From an uncultured Pelagibacteraceae bacterium (GTDB taxonomy: Bacteria; Pseudomonadota; Alphaproteobacteria; Pelagibacterales; Pelagibacteraceae): a stretch of DNA of 44,765 nt. The notes below the pieces were generated by a model. It saw only the letters and a program-made list of their open reading frames with translations, searched no databases and was not told the origin of the DNA. Within the stretch, counting starts at the first letter, position 1. Every line of letters starts with the position of its first letter. Positions 36,836 through 44,765 of the stretch are shown piece by piece. The position numbers and the translations under genes were made by a program. The stretch is from contig CACHDJ010000008.1 of the NCBI GenBank assembly GCA_902578525.1, positions 1 to 44,765 on the forward strand, read 5' to 3'.

Positions 36836-37651
36836 ATGATTAAACAAGCAATTATTCCATTAGCAGGTTTAGGTACACGATTATTGCCCTTAACAAGTGT
36901 TTTTGCAAAAGAACTATTACCTATTAATGGTAAACCTGGTATTGAATATATTTTAGATGAATGTATTGAGGCAGGTATTAAAGAAATTATTTTTATAATC
37001 TCAAAGAAAAAAAAATTGATTAAAGATTATTTTTATAAAGATATGTTTTATAAAAAAATAATAAAAAAAAAAAGAGATGCTAGAATTATCAAAGAATATA
37101 AAAAAATTTTGCGATATAAAAAGATGATTAAATTTGTTTATCAAAATAAACCATTAGGGACAGGAGATGCTGTATTAAAAACAAAAAAATATATTAAAGA
37201 TAAGTTTTTTTTAATGTTACTGCCTGATGATTTGATAATAAAAAAAAATTGTTCAAAATCAATGATTAAAATCCATAAAAGATATAACTCATCTGTAATG
37301 GCAAGCATGAATGTTAAAAAAAAGACTGTTTCAAGATGGGGTATTTATAAACTAGCTAAAAAAATAGATAAAAATAATTTTTTAATCAAAGATGTTATTG
37401 AAAAACCTGCGATAAACAATGCACCTTCTAATAAAGCAGTTATAGGTAGATACATTTTACCTAAAAATATTTTTTTAAAACTGTCAAAACAAAAACCTGG
37501 CAAAGGAGGTGAGGTACACATTACAGATGCTATCCAATCATTAATAAATGATAATCATAAATTTATAGCACATAATTTTTCTGGAAAATATTTAGATTGT
37601 GGAAGTATGCAAGGGTATATAAAATCTTCTCTGGAGATTGCTAAAATATGA
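36836..37651 (+). CDS. galU: UTP-glucose-1-phosphate uridylyltransferase
   Basis: 271 residues. IPLAGLGTRLLPLTSVFAKELLPI (7-30) is the nucleotide-binding loop with the catalytic Lys, LLPDDLII holds the metal-binding Asp, and VIEKPA and GRYILP are further GalU motifs; KGGEVHITDAIQSL follows. It makes UDP-glucose. The ATGA overlap with ugd on the next gene shows the pair is one unit, leading to UDP-glucuronate. Confidence 0.94.
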   Translation: MIKQAIIPLAGLGTRLLPLTSVFAKELLPINGKPGIEYILDECIEAGIKEIIFIISKKKKLIKDYFYKDMFYKKIIKKKRDARIIKEYKKILRYKKMIKFVYQNKPLGTGDAVLKTKKYIKDKFFLMLLPDDLIIKKNCSKSMIKIHKRYNSSVMASMNVKKKTVSRWGIYKLAKKIDKNNFLIKDVIEKPAINNAPSNKAVIGRYILPKNIFLKLSKQKPGKGGEVHITDAIQSLINDNHKFIAHNFSGKYLDCGSMQGYIKSSLEIAKI

Positions 37652-38946
37652 AATTATGCATGATAGGAACTGGTTATGTAGGTTTAGTGAGTGGAACTTG
37701 TTTTGCAGATTTAGGTAATAATGTAATTTGTGTAGATAAAGACAAAAAAAAGATAAAGCATTTATCTAACGCTAATATACCAATTTATGAACCAGGATTG
37801 TCAGAGCTTGTATTAAAAAACTACAAAAACAAAAAATTAACTTTTTCTACTAATTTAAAAAAATCTGTAAAAGACTCTGATATTATTTTTATTTGTGTAG
37901 GTACTCCAACAAAGAAAAAAGGATCTTCAGCAGATCTAAGTCAAATCTATAATGTCTCTAAAGAAATAAGCTCCTCAATAAATAAATTTAAAATAATAAT
38001 CACCAAATCTACGGTTCCAGTAACCACAGGTGATCAAATTGAAAAAATTTTATCAAAAAAAAATAGTAAAAAAAAGTTTTCCGTTGTTTCAAATCCTGAA
38101 TTTTTAAGAGAAGGTGAAGCTATAAGAGATTTTACTTATCCTGATCGAATTGTAATAGGTTCAAATGATAAAAAATCAAATAATATTTTAAAAAATTTAT
38201 ATGGACCGTTAATATCAAAAGGAGCTCAATATGTTCATACTACTAGGCGCGCTGCTGAATTAATAAAGTATGCTTCAAATTCTTTTTTAGCTACAAAAAT
38301 CACATTTATAAATGAAATCGCCAATTTATGTGAAAAAACAGGAATAAATGTTGAGGACATTTCTATAGGGATGGGGTTAGACAAAAGAATAGGAGGCCGT
38401 TTTCTCAGAGCAGGCCCTGCTTATGGAGGTTCATGTTTTCCAAAAGATACAAAGGCAATAATATCAACAGCTGACAAATTCAAGGTTAATTTATCAGTAA
38501 TTAAATCAGTAATTAAATCTAATAAAAATAGATCAAATCTTTTATTAGATAGAGTTTATGAAATTTTAAATAAAAAAATCAAAAACAAAAAAATTGCATT
38601 TTTAGGAGTAACTTTTAAAGCAAATACTGATGACATGAGAGACTCTTCAAGTCTTTCAATGATACCCACTTTGTCAAAGAAAGGAGCAAAAATTAAATAT
38701 TTTGATCCTACCGGTTTGAAAGATGAGTTTAAAAAAATTAAAAATGTTTCTTATGAAAACTCAATTAGAAAATCTGTTGAAGGTTCAGACCTTGTAATTA
38801 TTCATACTGAATGGAATGATTTCAAATCGATTAATTTTAAAAATTTAATTAAAAATAAAAAATGCATTATATATGATATGAGAAATATATATTCTGCAAA
38901 TAAAATAAAAACACAAGGTTTTAAGTATTATAGTGTAGGTAGATAA
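37648..38946 (+). CDS. ugd: UDP-glucose 6-dehydrogenase
   Basis: 432 residues. The N-terminal NAD-binding fold starts MIGTGYVGLVSGTCFADLG (5-23), the middle domain has SNPEFLREGEAIRDF and AAELIKYASNSFLATK (Lys207), and the catalytic Cys263 is in GPAYGGSCFPKDTKA; the C-terminal UDP-binding domain contains GVTFKANTDDMRDSSS. It oxidises UDP-glucose twice to UDP-glucuronate, using two NAD+. Products feed acidic surface glycans or, as reported for phosphate-starved SAR11, glucuronosyl lipids; that link is inference. It ends three bases from the convergent RidA-family gene. Confidence 0.95.
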   Translation: MKLCMIGTGYVGLVSGTCFADLGNNVICVDKDKKKIKHLSNANIPIYEPGLSELVLKNYKNKKLTFSTNLKKSVKDSDIIFICVGTPTKKKGSSADLSQIYNVSKEISSSINKFKIIITKSTVPVTTGDQIEKILSKKNSKKKFSVVSNPEFLREGEAIRDFTYPDRIVIGSNDKKSNNILKNLYGPLISKGAQYVHTTRRAAELIKYASNSFLATKITFINEIANLCEKTGINVEDISIGMGLDKRIGGRFLRAGPAYGGSCFPKDTKAIISTADKFKVNLSVIKSVIKSNKNRSNLLLDRVYEILNKKIKNKKIAFLGVTFKANTDDMRDSSSLSMIPTLSKKGAKIKYFDPTGLKDEFKKIKNVSYENSIRKSVEGSDLVIIHTEWNDFKSINFKNLIKNKKCIIYDMRNIYSANKIKTQGFKYYSVGR

Positions 38947-38949
38947 AAA

Positions 38950-39411
38950 TTAATTTAATTCAAAAATCGCATCTACTTCGACTGAAACACCTAATGGAAG
39001 ACTATTAGTGCTTACAGCAGCTCTAGTATGCATACCAGAGTCACCAAATATAGAAGCTATTAAATCAGAGGCCCCATTAATAACTTTAGGCTGTTCTATA
39101 AAATTATCTGTTGAATTAACAAATCCTGTAAGTTTAATACAAGATTTAACTTTTGATAAATCATTATTACAAGCTTTTTTAACTTGAGCTACAATACTTA
39201 ATCCACATCTTTCTGCAGCTTTATAACCTTCTTCTGTTGAAAGATCTTTACCAACTTTACCTTTTATTAAATCTCCTTTTTCATTTATTGAAATTTGACC
39301 TGATATGTAAAGTAAATTTCCAGATATTTTTGCTGCAACGTAAGAACCTACCGGGGCTTTTGCCTCAGGTAGTTTAATATTTAACTCTTTAATCTTATCC
39401 TCAAAATTCAT
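38950..39411 (-). CDS. RidA/YjgF-family protein
   Basis: 153 residues, slightly longer than classical RidA (about 128) and more like the second YjgF subgroup. LLYISGQISINEKGDLIKGK and GSGM-type GDSGMHTRAAVSTNSLPLG with VSVEVDAIFEL are the family blocks; Arg130 and Glu145 sit where the substrate-binding Arg and catalytic-site Glu of imine deaminases are found. RidA hydrolyses reactive 2-aminoacrylate and related imines, protecting PLP enzymes; subgroup members can have other substrates, so the exact reaction is open. It is the last gene of the pyrB-to-ridA strand, nine bases after the small lipoprotein. Confidence 0.85.
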   Translation of the reverse strand: MNFEDKIKELNIKLPEAKAPVGSYVAAKISGNLLYISGQISINEKGDLIKGKVGKDLSTEEGYKAAERCGLSIVAQVKKACNNDLSKVKSCIKLTGFVNSTDNFIEQPKVINGASDLIASIFGDSGMHTRAAVSTNSLPLGVSVEVDAIFELN

Positions 39412-39420
39412 AGTAAAAAT

Positions 39421-39552
39421 CTATTTTTTACAAATTAAGTCAGCTAAAGTATTATTTTCACCTGTACAAGCTTTTCTTTTTGGAATTTTATCTTCAATTG
39501 CCGTACACGCAACAAGGACTGATAATAACAAATAGGGAATAATTTTTTTCAT
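39421..39552 (-). CDS. Small lipoprotein, 43 residues, function unknown
   Basis: I do not recognise this protein. It has a lipoprotein signal peptide: MKK, a hydrophobic stretch IIPYLLLSVLVA, then Cys16 as the expected lipidation site in the lipobox LVAC. The mature part would be only 28 residues, with Cys29 and Cys41 able to form a disulphide, and ends with a KK pair. Its ATG overlaps the topA TGA in the form ATGA, so it is translationally linked to topoisomerase I, and the RidA-family gene starts nine bases after its stop. Small lipoproteins of this size often attach to outer-membrane machines, but nothing in the sequence shows which. Confidence 0.7.
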   Translation of the reverse strand: MKKIIPYLLLSVLVACTAIEDKIPKRKACTGENNTLADLICKK

Positions 39553-42125
39553 TTTTTTTTCTTTTTTTTCACTTTATCGTATTCTTTTCTTTTCTCAATT
39601 AAAATCAAAGCATCTTCCATTGTAAGATCTGTAGGATCTTTTTCCTCTGGTATTGTTGCATTTATCGATTTATATTTTATGTATGGTCCATATTGACCTT
39701 TCATAACTCTAACAGGTTTTTTATCTTCAGGATGTTCCCCCAAATCTTTTATCATCGATGAAGACATTCTTCCTGGTTTAGCTTCTGCTATAAGAGTTAT
39801 AGCTCTATTTAAACCTATAGTAAAAATTTCCTCTACATTTTCTAATCTTGCAGATTTATTTTCACATTTTAAGTAGGGACCAAATCTTCCTATATTTAAA
39901 GTAATCTCTTTTTGATTGTCTGGATTTATTCCCAGAGGTCTCGGTAACGAACATAAAAATTTAGCTTTTTCTAAATTAATACTCTTTAATTCCAAGCCTT
40001 TCGGTATTGAAACATTCTTCAAAAGTTCATTAACATCTGATTTTGATTTTTTAGTTTTTTTCTTTTTTTTAGCTATTGTTTCAATTTCTATATCAGTAGG
40101 AATTTTTTCGTACTGAAGGTAGGGACCAAATCTTCCATTTTTTAAATATATATCATTTCCATTTTCATGTTTTCCAATAAATTTGGGTTCTGCTAATTGT
40201 GCCTGAGCAGCTGCTTTCGCCTTAGACAAAGGTCTTGTAAACTTGCATTCAGGGTAATTAGAACATCCTATAAAAGCACCACCTCTGAAACTATTTTTTA
40301 AACTAAGTGTTCCGGAACTACATAATTGACATTTTCTAACTATGTTTCCCTCATTATCTTTCTCAAAAATTAGTTCACCTAAGCTATCATTAAGTAAATC
40401 TAAGACTTCCCTAGTTCTTTTTTCTTTTACCTCTGAAACATTATTATTAAAGTCTTTCCAAAAAAGCTCTAAAACTTTAATCCAACTTTCTTTTCCAGTG
40501 GTGATTTCATCAAGTTGATCCTCTAATCCTGCTGTGAAATTATAATCTACATATTTTGAAAATAATTTTTCTAAAAAAGCTGAAATTAATTTACCTCTGT
40601 CAGTAGGAAAAAATCTTTTATTCAATATTTCAGCATAGCCTCTATTGGCAATAGTAGAAATAATACTTGCATAAGTAGAAGGTCTTCCAATACCAAGTTC
40701 TTCAAGTTTTTTAACTAAACTCGCCTCAGAATATCTTGGTGGTGGTTGTGTGTAATGTTGCTCATCTATCAACGCCTCAATATTAATAGGTCCTTTAGAT
40801 ACAACTGGTAAAATACTTTCATCATCATCTTTACTTTGATTATTATATATCTTTAAAAAACCATTAAATTTTAGGACTGACCCACTAGCTTTACAAATAG
40901 TATCATTCTTATCTGAAGTTATTGTAATTGTGTTTCTATCAAATTTAGCAGACTCCATTTGAGAAGATAAAGCTCTACTCCAAATAAGATCATAAAGTTT
41001 ATTTTGATCTGCACTTAAGTATTTCTTAATACTTTGGGGTGTTCTGGTTATATCTGTAGGTCTAATTGCTTCATGAGCTTCCTGAGCGTTCTTAGCTTTT
41101 TTACCAGAATAATTTAAAGCATCTTTAGGTAAATATTCATTACCGATTTGTTTTTGGATATAATCTCTGAAAGCTGACACTGCATCTTTGGATAAATTAG
41201 TTCCATCAGTTCTCATATAAGTGATTAAACCAACCGTTTCACCTTCTATCTCTATACCTTGATAAAGTTTTTGTGCAATTTGCATTGTTCTAGAAGCACC
41301 AAAACTTAATCTACTTGATGCAGTTTGCTGAAGAGTAGACGTAGTGAATGGTCCTGATGGATTTCGATTAACAATTTTACTTGAAATATCTGTAATACTA
41401 AATTTTTTTTTATTCATTCTTGCTATAGCTTCGTTTATTTCATCTTTATTTTTGAATGAGAATTTTTCAATTTTATTGTTATCTAATTGACTGATATTTG
41501 CACTAATTTTTTGATTATTTTGATCTATAAAGTTAACACTTAAAGTCCAAAACTCCTCTGGGTTAAATGACTCAATTTCATGTTCTCTCTCAGTAATTAA
41601 TTTTAAAGCAACAGACTGAACTCGTCCTGCAGATTTTGAACCTGGTAATTTTGTCCAGAGTATTGGAGAAATATTAAAACCAACTAAATAATCTAGAGCT
41701 CTTCTGGCCATGTAAGCATCTACTAATAGGGGTTCGATTTGTCTTGGATTTTCAATACCATGTGTGACAGCTTTTTTAGTTATTTCATTAAACACAACTC
41801 GTTCAATTTCTTTATCTTTTAAAAGTTTTTTTTCATTCAAATATTCTTTTACATGCCATGCTATAGCTTCTCCTTCACGATCTGGGTCTGTTGCTAAAAT
41901 AATTTTAGAAGATTCTTTAGCTGCATCAATAATTTCTTTTAAATATTTTTTTGAAAAACTATCAACTTCCCATTCCATTTTAAAATTTTGTTCTGGGTCA
42001 ACTGATCCATTTTTTGATGGCAAGTCTCTTATATGACCATAACTTGCTAAAACAGTGTAATTACTACCTAAATATTTATTTATTGTTTTAGCTTTAGCAG
42101 GACTTTCAACTATGACCAGATTCAT
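39549..42125 (-). CDS. topA: DNA topoisomerase I (type IA)
   Basis: 858 residues. The Toprim domain has VESPAKAKTINKYLG (6-20) and the metal-binding DPDREGEAIAWH (80-91); the active-site Tyr303 is in GLITYMRTDGTNLS; one four-Cys zinc ribbon follows near residue 590 (CQLCSSGTL and GCSNYPECKF). The C-terminus has three topoisomerase repeats with GRFGPYL or GQYGPYI, then a Lys tail. It relaxes negative supercoils made by gyrase and by transcription. It lies 37 bases after plsY and overlaps the small lipoprotein gene. Confidence 0.97.
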   Translation of the reverse strand: MNLVIVESPAKAKTINKYLGSNYTVLASYGHIRDLPSKNGSVDPEQNFKMEWEVDSFSKKYLKEIIDAAKESSKIILATDPDREGEAIAWHVKEYLNEKKLLKDKEIERVVFNEITKKAVTHGIENPRQIEPLLVDAYMARRALDYLVGFNISPILWTKLPGSKSAGRVQSVALKLITEREHEIESFNPEEFWTLSVNFIDQNNQKISANISQLDNNKIEKFSFKNKDEINEAIARMNKKKFSITDISSKIVNRNPSGPFTTSTLQQTASSRLSFGASRTMQIAQKLYQGIEIEGETVGLITYMRTDGTNLSKDAVSAFRDYIQKQIGNEYLPKDALNYSGKKAKNAQEAHEAIRPTDITRTPQSIKKYLSADQNKLYDLIWSRALSSQMESAKFDRNTITITSDKNDTICKASGSVLKFNGFLKIYNNQSKDDDESILPVVSKGPINIEALIDEQHYTQPPPRYSEASLVKKLEELGIGRPSTYASIISTIANRGYAEILNKRFFPTDRGKLISAFLEKLFSKYVDYNFTAGLEDQLDEITTGKESWIKVLELFWKDFNNNVSEVKEKRTREVLDLLNDSLGELIFEKDNEGNIVRKCQLCSSGTLSLKNSFRGGAFIGCSNYPECKFTRPLSKAKAAAQAQLAEPKFIGKHENGNDIYLKNGRFGPYLQYEKIPTDIEIETIAKKKKKTKKSKSDVNELLKNVSIPKGLELKSINLEKAKFLCSLPRPLGINPDNQKEITLNIGRFGPYLKCENKSARLENVEEIFTIGLNRAITLIAEAKPGRMSSSMIKDLGEHPEDKKPVRVMKGQYGPYIKYKSINATIPEEKDPTDLTMEDALILIEKRKEYDKVKKKKKK

Positions 42126-42162
42126 AGATTAACAAACTACCCAAATGACCTTGATAGTCAAT

Positions 42163-42744
42163 TTAATAAATTTTAGTCTTACTTTCCTCTTTATTTTTCA
42201 GTCGTTTAATATTTTCTCTGTGTGTAAAGAAGATCAAAATAAACATTATTCCAAAAAAAATAGCATTATTTGTTTGATTAGTAATTAGAACATAAACTGG
42301 AATTGATAGGGACCCAATTATAGATGATAAAGAGGAGTATCTGAATAATGAAAATACTAATACCCAGCTTATTACAAAAACTAGTCCAAACAATATGTTT
42401 ATAGAAAATAAAATTCCAACATAAGTGGCAACTCCTTTACCACCTTTAAATTTAAGCCATATTGGAAATACATGTCCTAAAAAAGCACATAATGAAACAA
42501 TATAGATTAATTCAGGAAAATTAATCTTAACATAAATCACCGGAATTACTGCTTTTGCTATATCTAATATTAAGGTTGAATACCCAATTAATTTATTTCC
42601 TGTTCGTAAGACGTTTGTAGCTCCAATATTACCAGAACCTATTTCTCTAATATCTTTTTTTAAAAAAAATTTTGTTAAGACTAAACCAAACGGAATTGAT
42701 CCCATTAGGTATGAAGCTATACCTATAATTAAGTATTCCATCAT
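42163..42744 (-). CDS. plsY: Glycerol-3-phosphate acyltransferase PlsY
   Basis: 193 residues, five predicted membrane segments. The cytoplasmic motifs are GSIPFGLVLTKFF with DIREIGSGNIGATNVLRTG (motif 1) and FPIWLKFKGGKGVATYVG (motif 2, glycine-rich acyl-phosphate site), followed by THRENIKRLK (motif 3). It adds an acyl chain from acyl-phosphate to glycerol-3-phosphate, the first step of phospholipid synthesis. Two adjacent ATGs occur; the first overlaps the upstream stop by one base (TAATG). A PlsX partner is not in the window. Confidence 0.95.
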   Translation of the reverse strand: MMEYLIIGIASYLMGSIPFGLVLTKFFLKKDIREIGSGNIGATNVLRTGNKLIGYSTLILDIAKAVIPVIYVKINFPELIYIVSLCAFLGHVFPIWLKFKGGKGVATYVGILFSINILFGLVFVISWVLVFSLFRYSSLSSIIGSLSIPVYVLITNQTNNAIFFGIMFILIFFTHRENIKRLKNKEESKTKIY

Positions 42745-44030
42745 TATATCTTAAATAATTCTTTACCTTTTACAAAGGTATTAGTTACTTTACCTTGAAG
42801 TTTTTTATCTTCAATAGAGGTGTTTTTAGATTTTGAAACTAATTTTTCTTTTTTTACAATCCATGGTTTATCTATATCAACAATACACAAGTCGGCGTCA
42901 TTTCCAATTGAAAGATTACCTTTATTTATCTTAAGTATTTTGGCTGGATTAGATGTAAGTGCTCTTACTATTGTTTCTAATTTAAGAGATTCATTATGGT
43001 AAAGCTCCAAACTTAAAGAAAGAAGAGTTTCTATACCCGACGCTCCTGTTGCAGCTTGTGAAAAAGTTAATCTTTTAGACTCCTCATCTTCTGGTTTATG
43101 ATCTGAGACAATAACTTCGATTAATTCATCTTTTAAACCTTGAACTAAAGCCTTTCGATCTTCTTCTCTTCTTAAAGGAGGAGATAATTTCAAAAAAGTT
43201 CTAAAATCTCCGATATCATTTTCATTTAATGAAAGATTATTTATAGAAACACCTGATGTAAATTTAACTATTTCTTTTCTTTGTTTAATTACTTCAATAG
43301 ATTTTTGAGAAGACAATTGAGATATATGATATCTACATTTAACTTTTTCAAGTAAAGTCAAATCTCTTTCAATCAATATTCTTTCAGCTATTTCTGGTAT
43401 TCCAGATAAACCTAATTTAGAGGCAATAATTCCTGAATTAATCATCCCATTTTTTGCAAGCTCATAGTCCTCAGCATGCTGCATTACTAAACAACCAAGG
43501 TCTTTTGCAGAATTCATTATTCTAGACATCAACCTTGGATTTTGTATTGTTTTAATACCATCTGTAAAAGCAATTATTCCTTTTTTTTGTAATAAACCGA
43601 ACTCTGTCATATTTGTGCCTTCAATATTTTTTGTAAGAGAAGCACAAGGAAAAATATTTATTTTAGATTTATCTCTTCCTCTTCTTTTTAAAAAATCAAC
43701 TATAGATACATTGTCTATAATTGGGTCCGTATTTGGCATTGTGACAACTGAGGTGACACCACCTGATAAAGCGGCATTACTTAAAGTCCTAAAATTTTCT
43801 TTATATTCATAACCTGGCTCACCAACAAAAACTCGCATATCGACTAGTCCTGGGAATATATATTTACCTTTTAAATCAATTGGTTTTTCTCTCGAAGGAA
43901 GATTATTCGTATTGACTTTTTTCCCAACAGCTTCAATTTTACCATCTTCTCCAATAATTAATCCTCCAATTTCATTTATAGAGTTATGTGGGTCGATTAT
44001 ATTAGCGTTTATAAAATATTGTTTTTTCAT
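42744..44030 (-). CDS. pyrC: Dihydroorotase-like protein, probably catalytically inactive (PyrC' type)
   Basis: 428 residues with the amidohydrolase barrel of type I dihydroorotases: IFPGLVDM, GGVTSVVTMPNTDPIIDN, MQHAEDYEL (His185), RYHISQLSSQ (His235) and VIVSDHKPEDEE (Asp310). The metal-binding HxH and the substrate Arg of the usual DMHVHLREPG motif are replaced: the sequence here is DMRVFVGEPG, giving Arg66, Phe68 and Gly70. Such a protein is unlikely to bind the zinc pair. In pseudomonads an inactive PyrC' encoded next to pyrB is needed to assemble aspartate transcarbamoylase; I infer the same here, from the direct pyrB-pyrC adjacency (stop and start touching). A working dihydroorotase should then exist elsewhere in the genome. 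Confidence 0.9.
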   Translation of the reverse strand: MKKQYFINANIIDPHNSINEIGGLIIGEDGKIEAVGKKVNTNNLPSREKPIDLKGKYIFPGLVDMRVFVGEPGYEYKENFRTLSNAALSGGVTSVVTMPNTDPIIDNVSIVDFLKRRGRDKSKINIFPCASLTKNIEGTNMTEFGLLQKKGIIAFTDGIKTIQNPRLMSRIMNSAKDLGCLVMQHAEDYELAKNGMINSGIIASKLGLSGIPEIAERILIERDLTLLEKVKCRYHISQLSSQKSIEVIKQRKEIVKFTSGVSINNLSLNENDIGDFRTFLKLSPPLRREEDRKALVQGLKDELIEVIVSDHKPEDEESKRLTFSQAATGASGIETLLSLSLELYHNESLKLETIVRALTSNPAKILKINKGNLSIGNDADLCIVDIDKPWIVKKEKLVSKSKNTSIEDKKLQGKVTNTFVKGKELFKI

Positions 44031-44765
44031 TTATATACAAAATATTTTGAGACAAGCCATTCTTACTGCTACTCCAAGTTCGACTTGTTCTTTAATTACA
44101 CTTTTATTAATGTCATCTGCTAACATCGTATCAATTTCAATACCTCTATTCATTGGGCCTGGATGCATTATTAAAGCGTCAGATTTAGCATGCTCTAATT
44201 TATCAGGGGTTAATCCGTAGTATTCATAATACTCTCTATTAGATGAAAGATAAGAACTTGTCATTCTTTCGTTTTGCAACCTTAACATCATGACGATGTC
44301 ACAATCGTTTAAACCTTTTTTCATATCGGTAAAAGTATTTACACCAAATTTTTCTATTTCTTTTGGCATTAGATTTGTTGGCGCAACAATATTTACTTCT
44401 GCGCCAAGCATATTGAGTAAGTAAATATTTGATCTTGCAACTCTAGAATGTAGTATGTCACCACAAATTGCTATTTTAAGCCCTTCGATTTTTTTCTTTC
44501 TATTTATAATAGTTAAAGCATCTAATAGTGCTTGGGTAGGATGTTCTCTTCTCCCATCACCCGCATTTAGAACAGCACAATTAACTTTTTGTGATAATAA
44601 GTTACAAGCACCAGAGTCCTGATGTCTTATAACAATTATATCTGGATGCATTGCATTTAAAGTCATTGCTGTATCAATTAATGTTTCACCTTTTTTAATT
44701 GCAGAATTAGCCATATTCATTGACATCACATCTGCTCCTAATCTTTTTCCAGCTAATTCAAAAGA
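44031..44765 (-). CDS. pyrB: Aspartate carbamoyltransferase catalytic chain (N-terminus missing)
   Basis: The reading frame stays open to the right edge: residues [16 protein letters not shown] precede the internal Met codons, matching the TSFELAAKRLGAD segment just after the carbamoyl-phosphate loop of ATCase, so roughly the first 50 residues lie outside. Visible motifs are [29 protein letters not shown] (aspartate/carbamoyl-phosphate site), [14 protein letters not shown] and [13 protein letters not shown]. It makes carbamoyl-aspartate in pyrimidine synthesis. No pyrI is nearby; the following PyrC'-like protein is the likely partner. Confidence 0.95.
   Translation of the reverse strand, partial: SFELAGKRLGADVMSMNMANSAIKKGETLIDTAMTLNAMHPDIIVIRHQDSGACNLLSQKVNCAVLNAGDGRREHPTQALLDALTIINRKKKIEGLKIAICGDILHSRVARSNIYLLNMLGAEVNIVAPTNLMPKEIEKFGVNTFTDMKKGLNDCDIVMMLRLQNERMTSSYLSSNREYYEYYGLTPDKLEHAKSDALIMHPGPMNRGIEIDTMLADDINKSVIKEQVELGVAVRMACLKIFCI

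Noticed and set aside
1-44765. Mobile elements, CRISPR arrays, prophage genes or rRNA genes
   Set aside because: No transposase, integrase, direct-repeat array or rRNA signature was seen; repeats consist of A/T runs and short hairpins only.

Overview
The window looks like the chromosome of a streamlined SAR11-type alphaproteobacterium (Pelagibacterales, 'Candidatus Pelagibacter' or a close relative). The DNA is very A+T rich (roughly 30% G+C by eye) and Lys/Asn/Ile-rich in its proteins. Spacers are close to zero: most neighbouring genes overlap by 1-17 bases or are separated by fewer than 12. The gene order tRNA-Tyr, tRNA-Gly, tuf, tRNA-Trp, secE, nusG, then continuing without a break into all the large ribosomal operons, also fits. 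The assignment is by inspection only. No stretch longer than 300 bases lacks a gene; the longest is the 167-base rpoC-rpsL spacer, which holds a structured RNA leader.

Region A (1-4257, minus strand): rlmB (23S rRNA 2'-O-methyltransferase) followed, with translational overlap, by a cell-surface sugar cassette: glucose-1-phosphate cytidylyltransferase (rfbF), CDP-glucose 4,6-dehydratase (rfbG), an RfbH/ColD-type 3-dehydratase, and a thiamine-diphosphate enzyme that runs off the left edge. Together these suggest a branched 3,6-dideoxy CDP-sugar of the yersiniose type. The 3-dehydratase keeps the diagnostic active-site His but lacks the iron-sulphur cysteines of RfbH.

Region B (4312-33027, plus strand): one uninterrupted translation/transcription supercluster: tRNA-Tyr, tRNA-Gly, tuf, tRNA-Trp, secE-nusG, rplKAJL, rpoBC, rpsLG-fusA, the S10-spc block (rpsJ to rplO), secY, adk, then rpsM-rpsK-rpoA-rplQ. 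In about 28 kb only three spacers exceed 50 bases, and each holds a plausible signal: a perfect hairpin (rplL-rpoB), a multi-stem leader (rpsL) and a good sigma-70-like promoter (rpsM). Absent from their usual places are rpmD (L30), rpmJ, map and a second tuf. Thirteen junctions use the one-base overlap TAATG.

Region C (33038-38946): a set of short, mixed-strand units: an RluA-family pseudouridine synthase (+), lipB (-), mgtE Mg2+ transporter (+), panC (-), and galU-ugd (+), which make UDP-glucose and UDP-glucuronate for surface glycans or glycolipids.

Region D (38950-44765, minus strand): a likely operon read from the right edge: pyrB (partial), a dihydroorotase homologue without its metal-binding HxH motif (PyrC'-type pseudoenzyme), plsY, topA, a 43-residue lipoprotein overlapping the topA stop, and a RidA-family protein. 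No mobile elements, CRISPR arrays or rRNA genes were seen.
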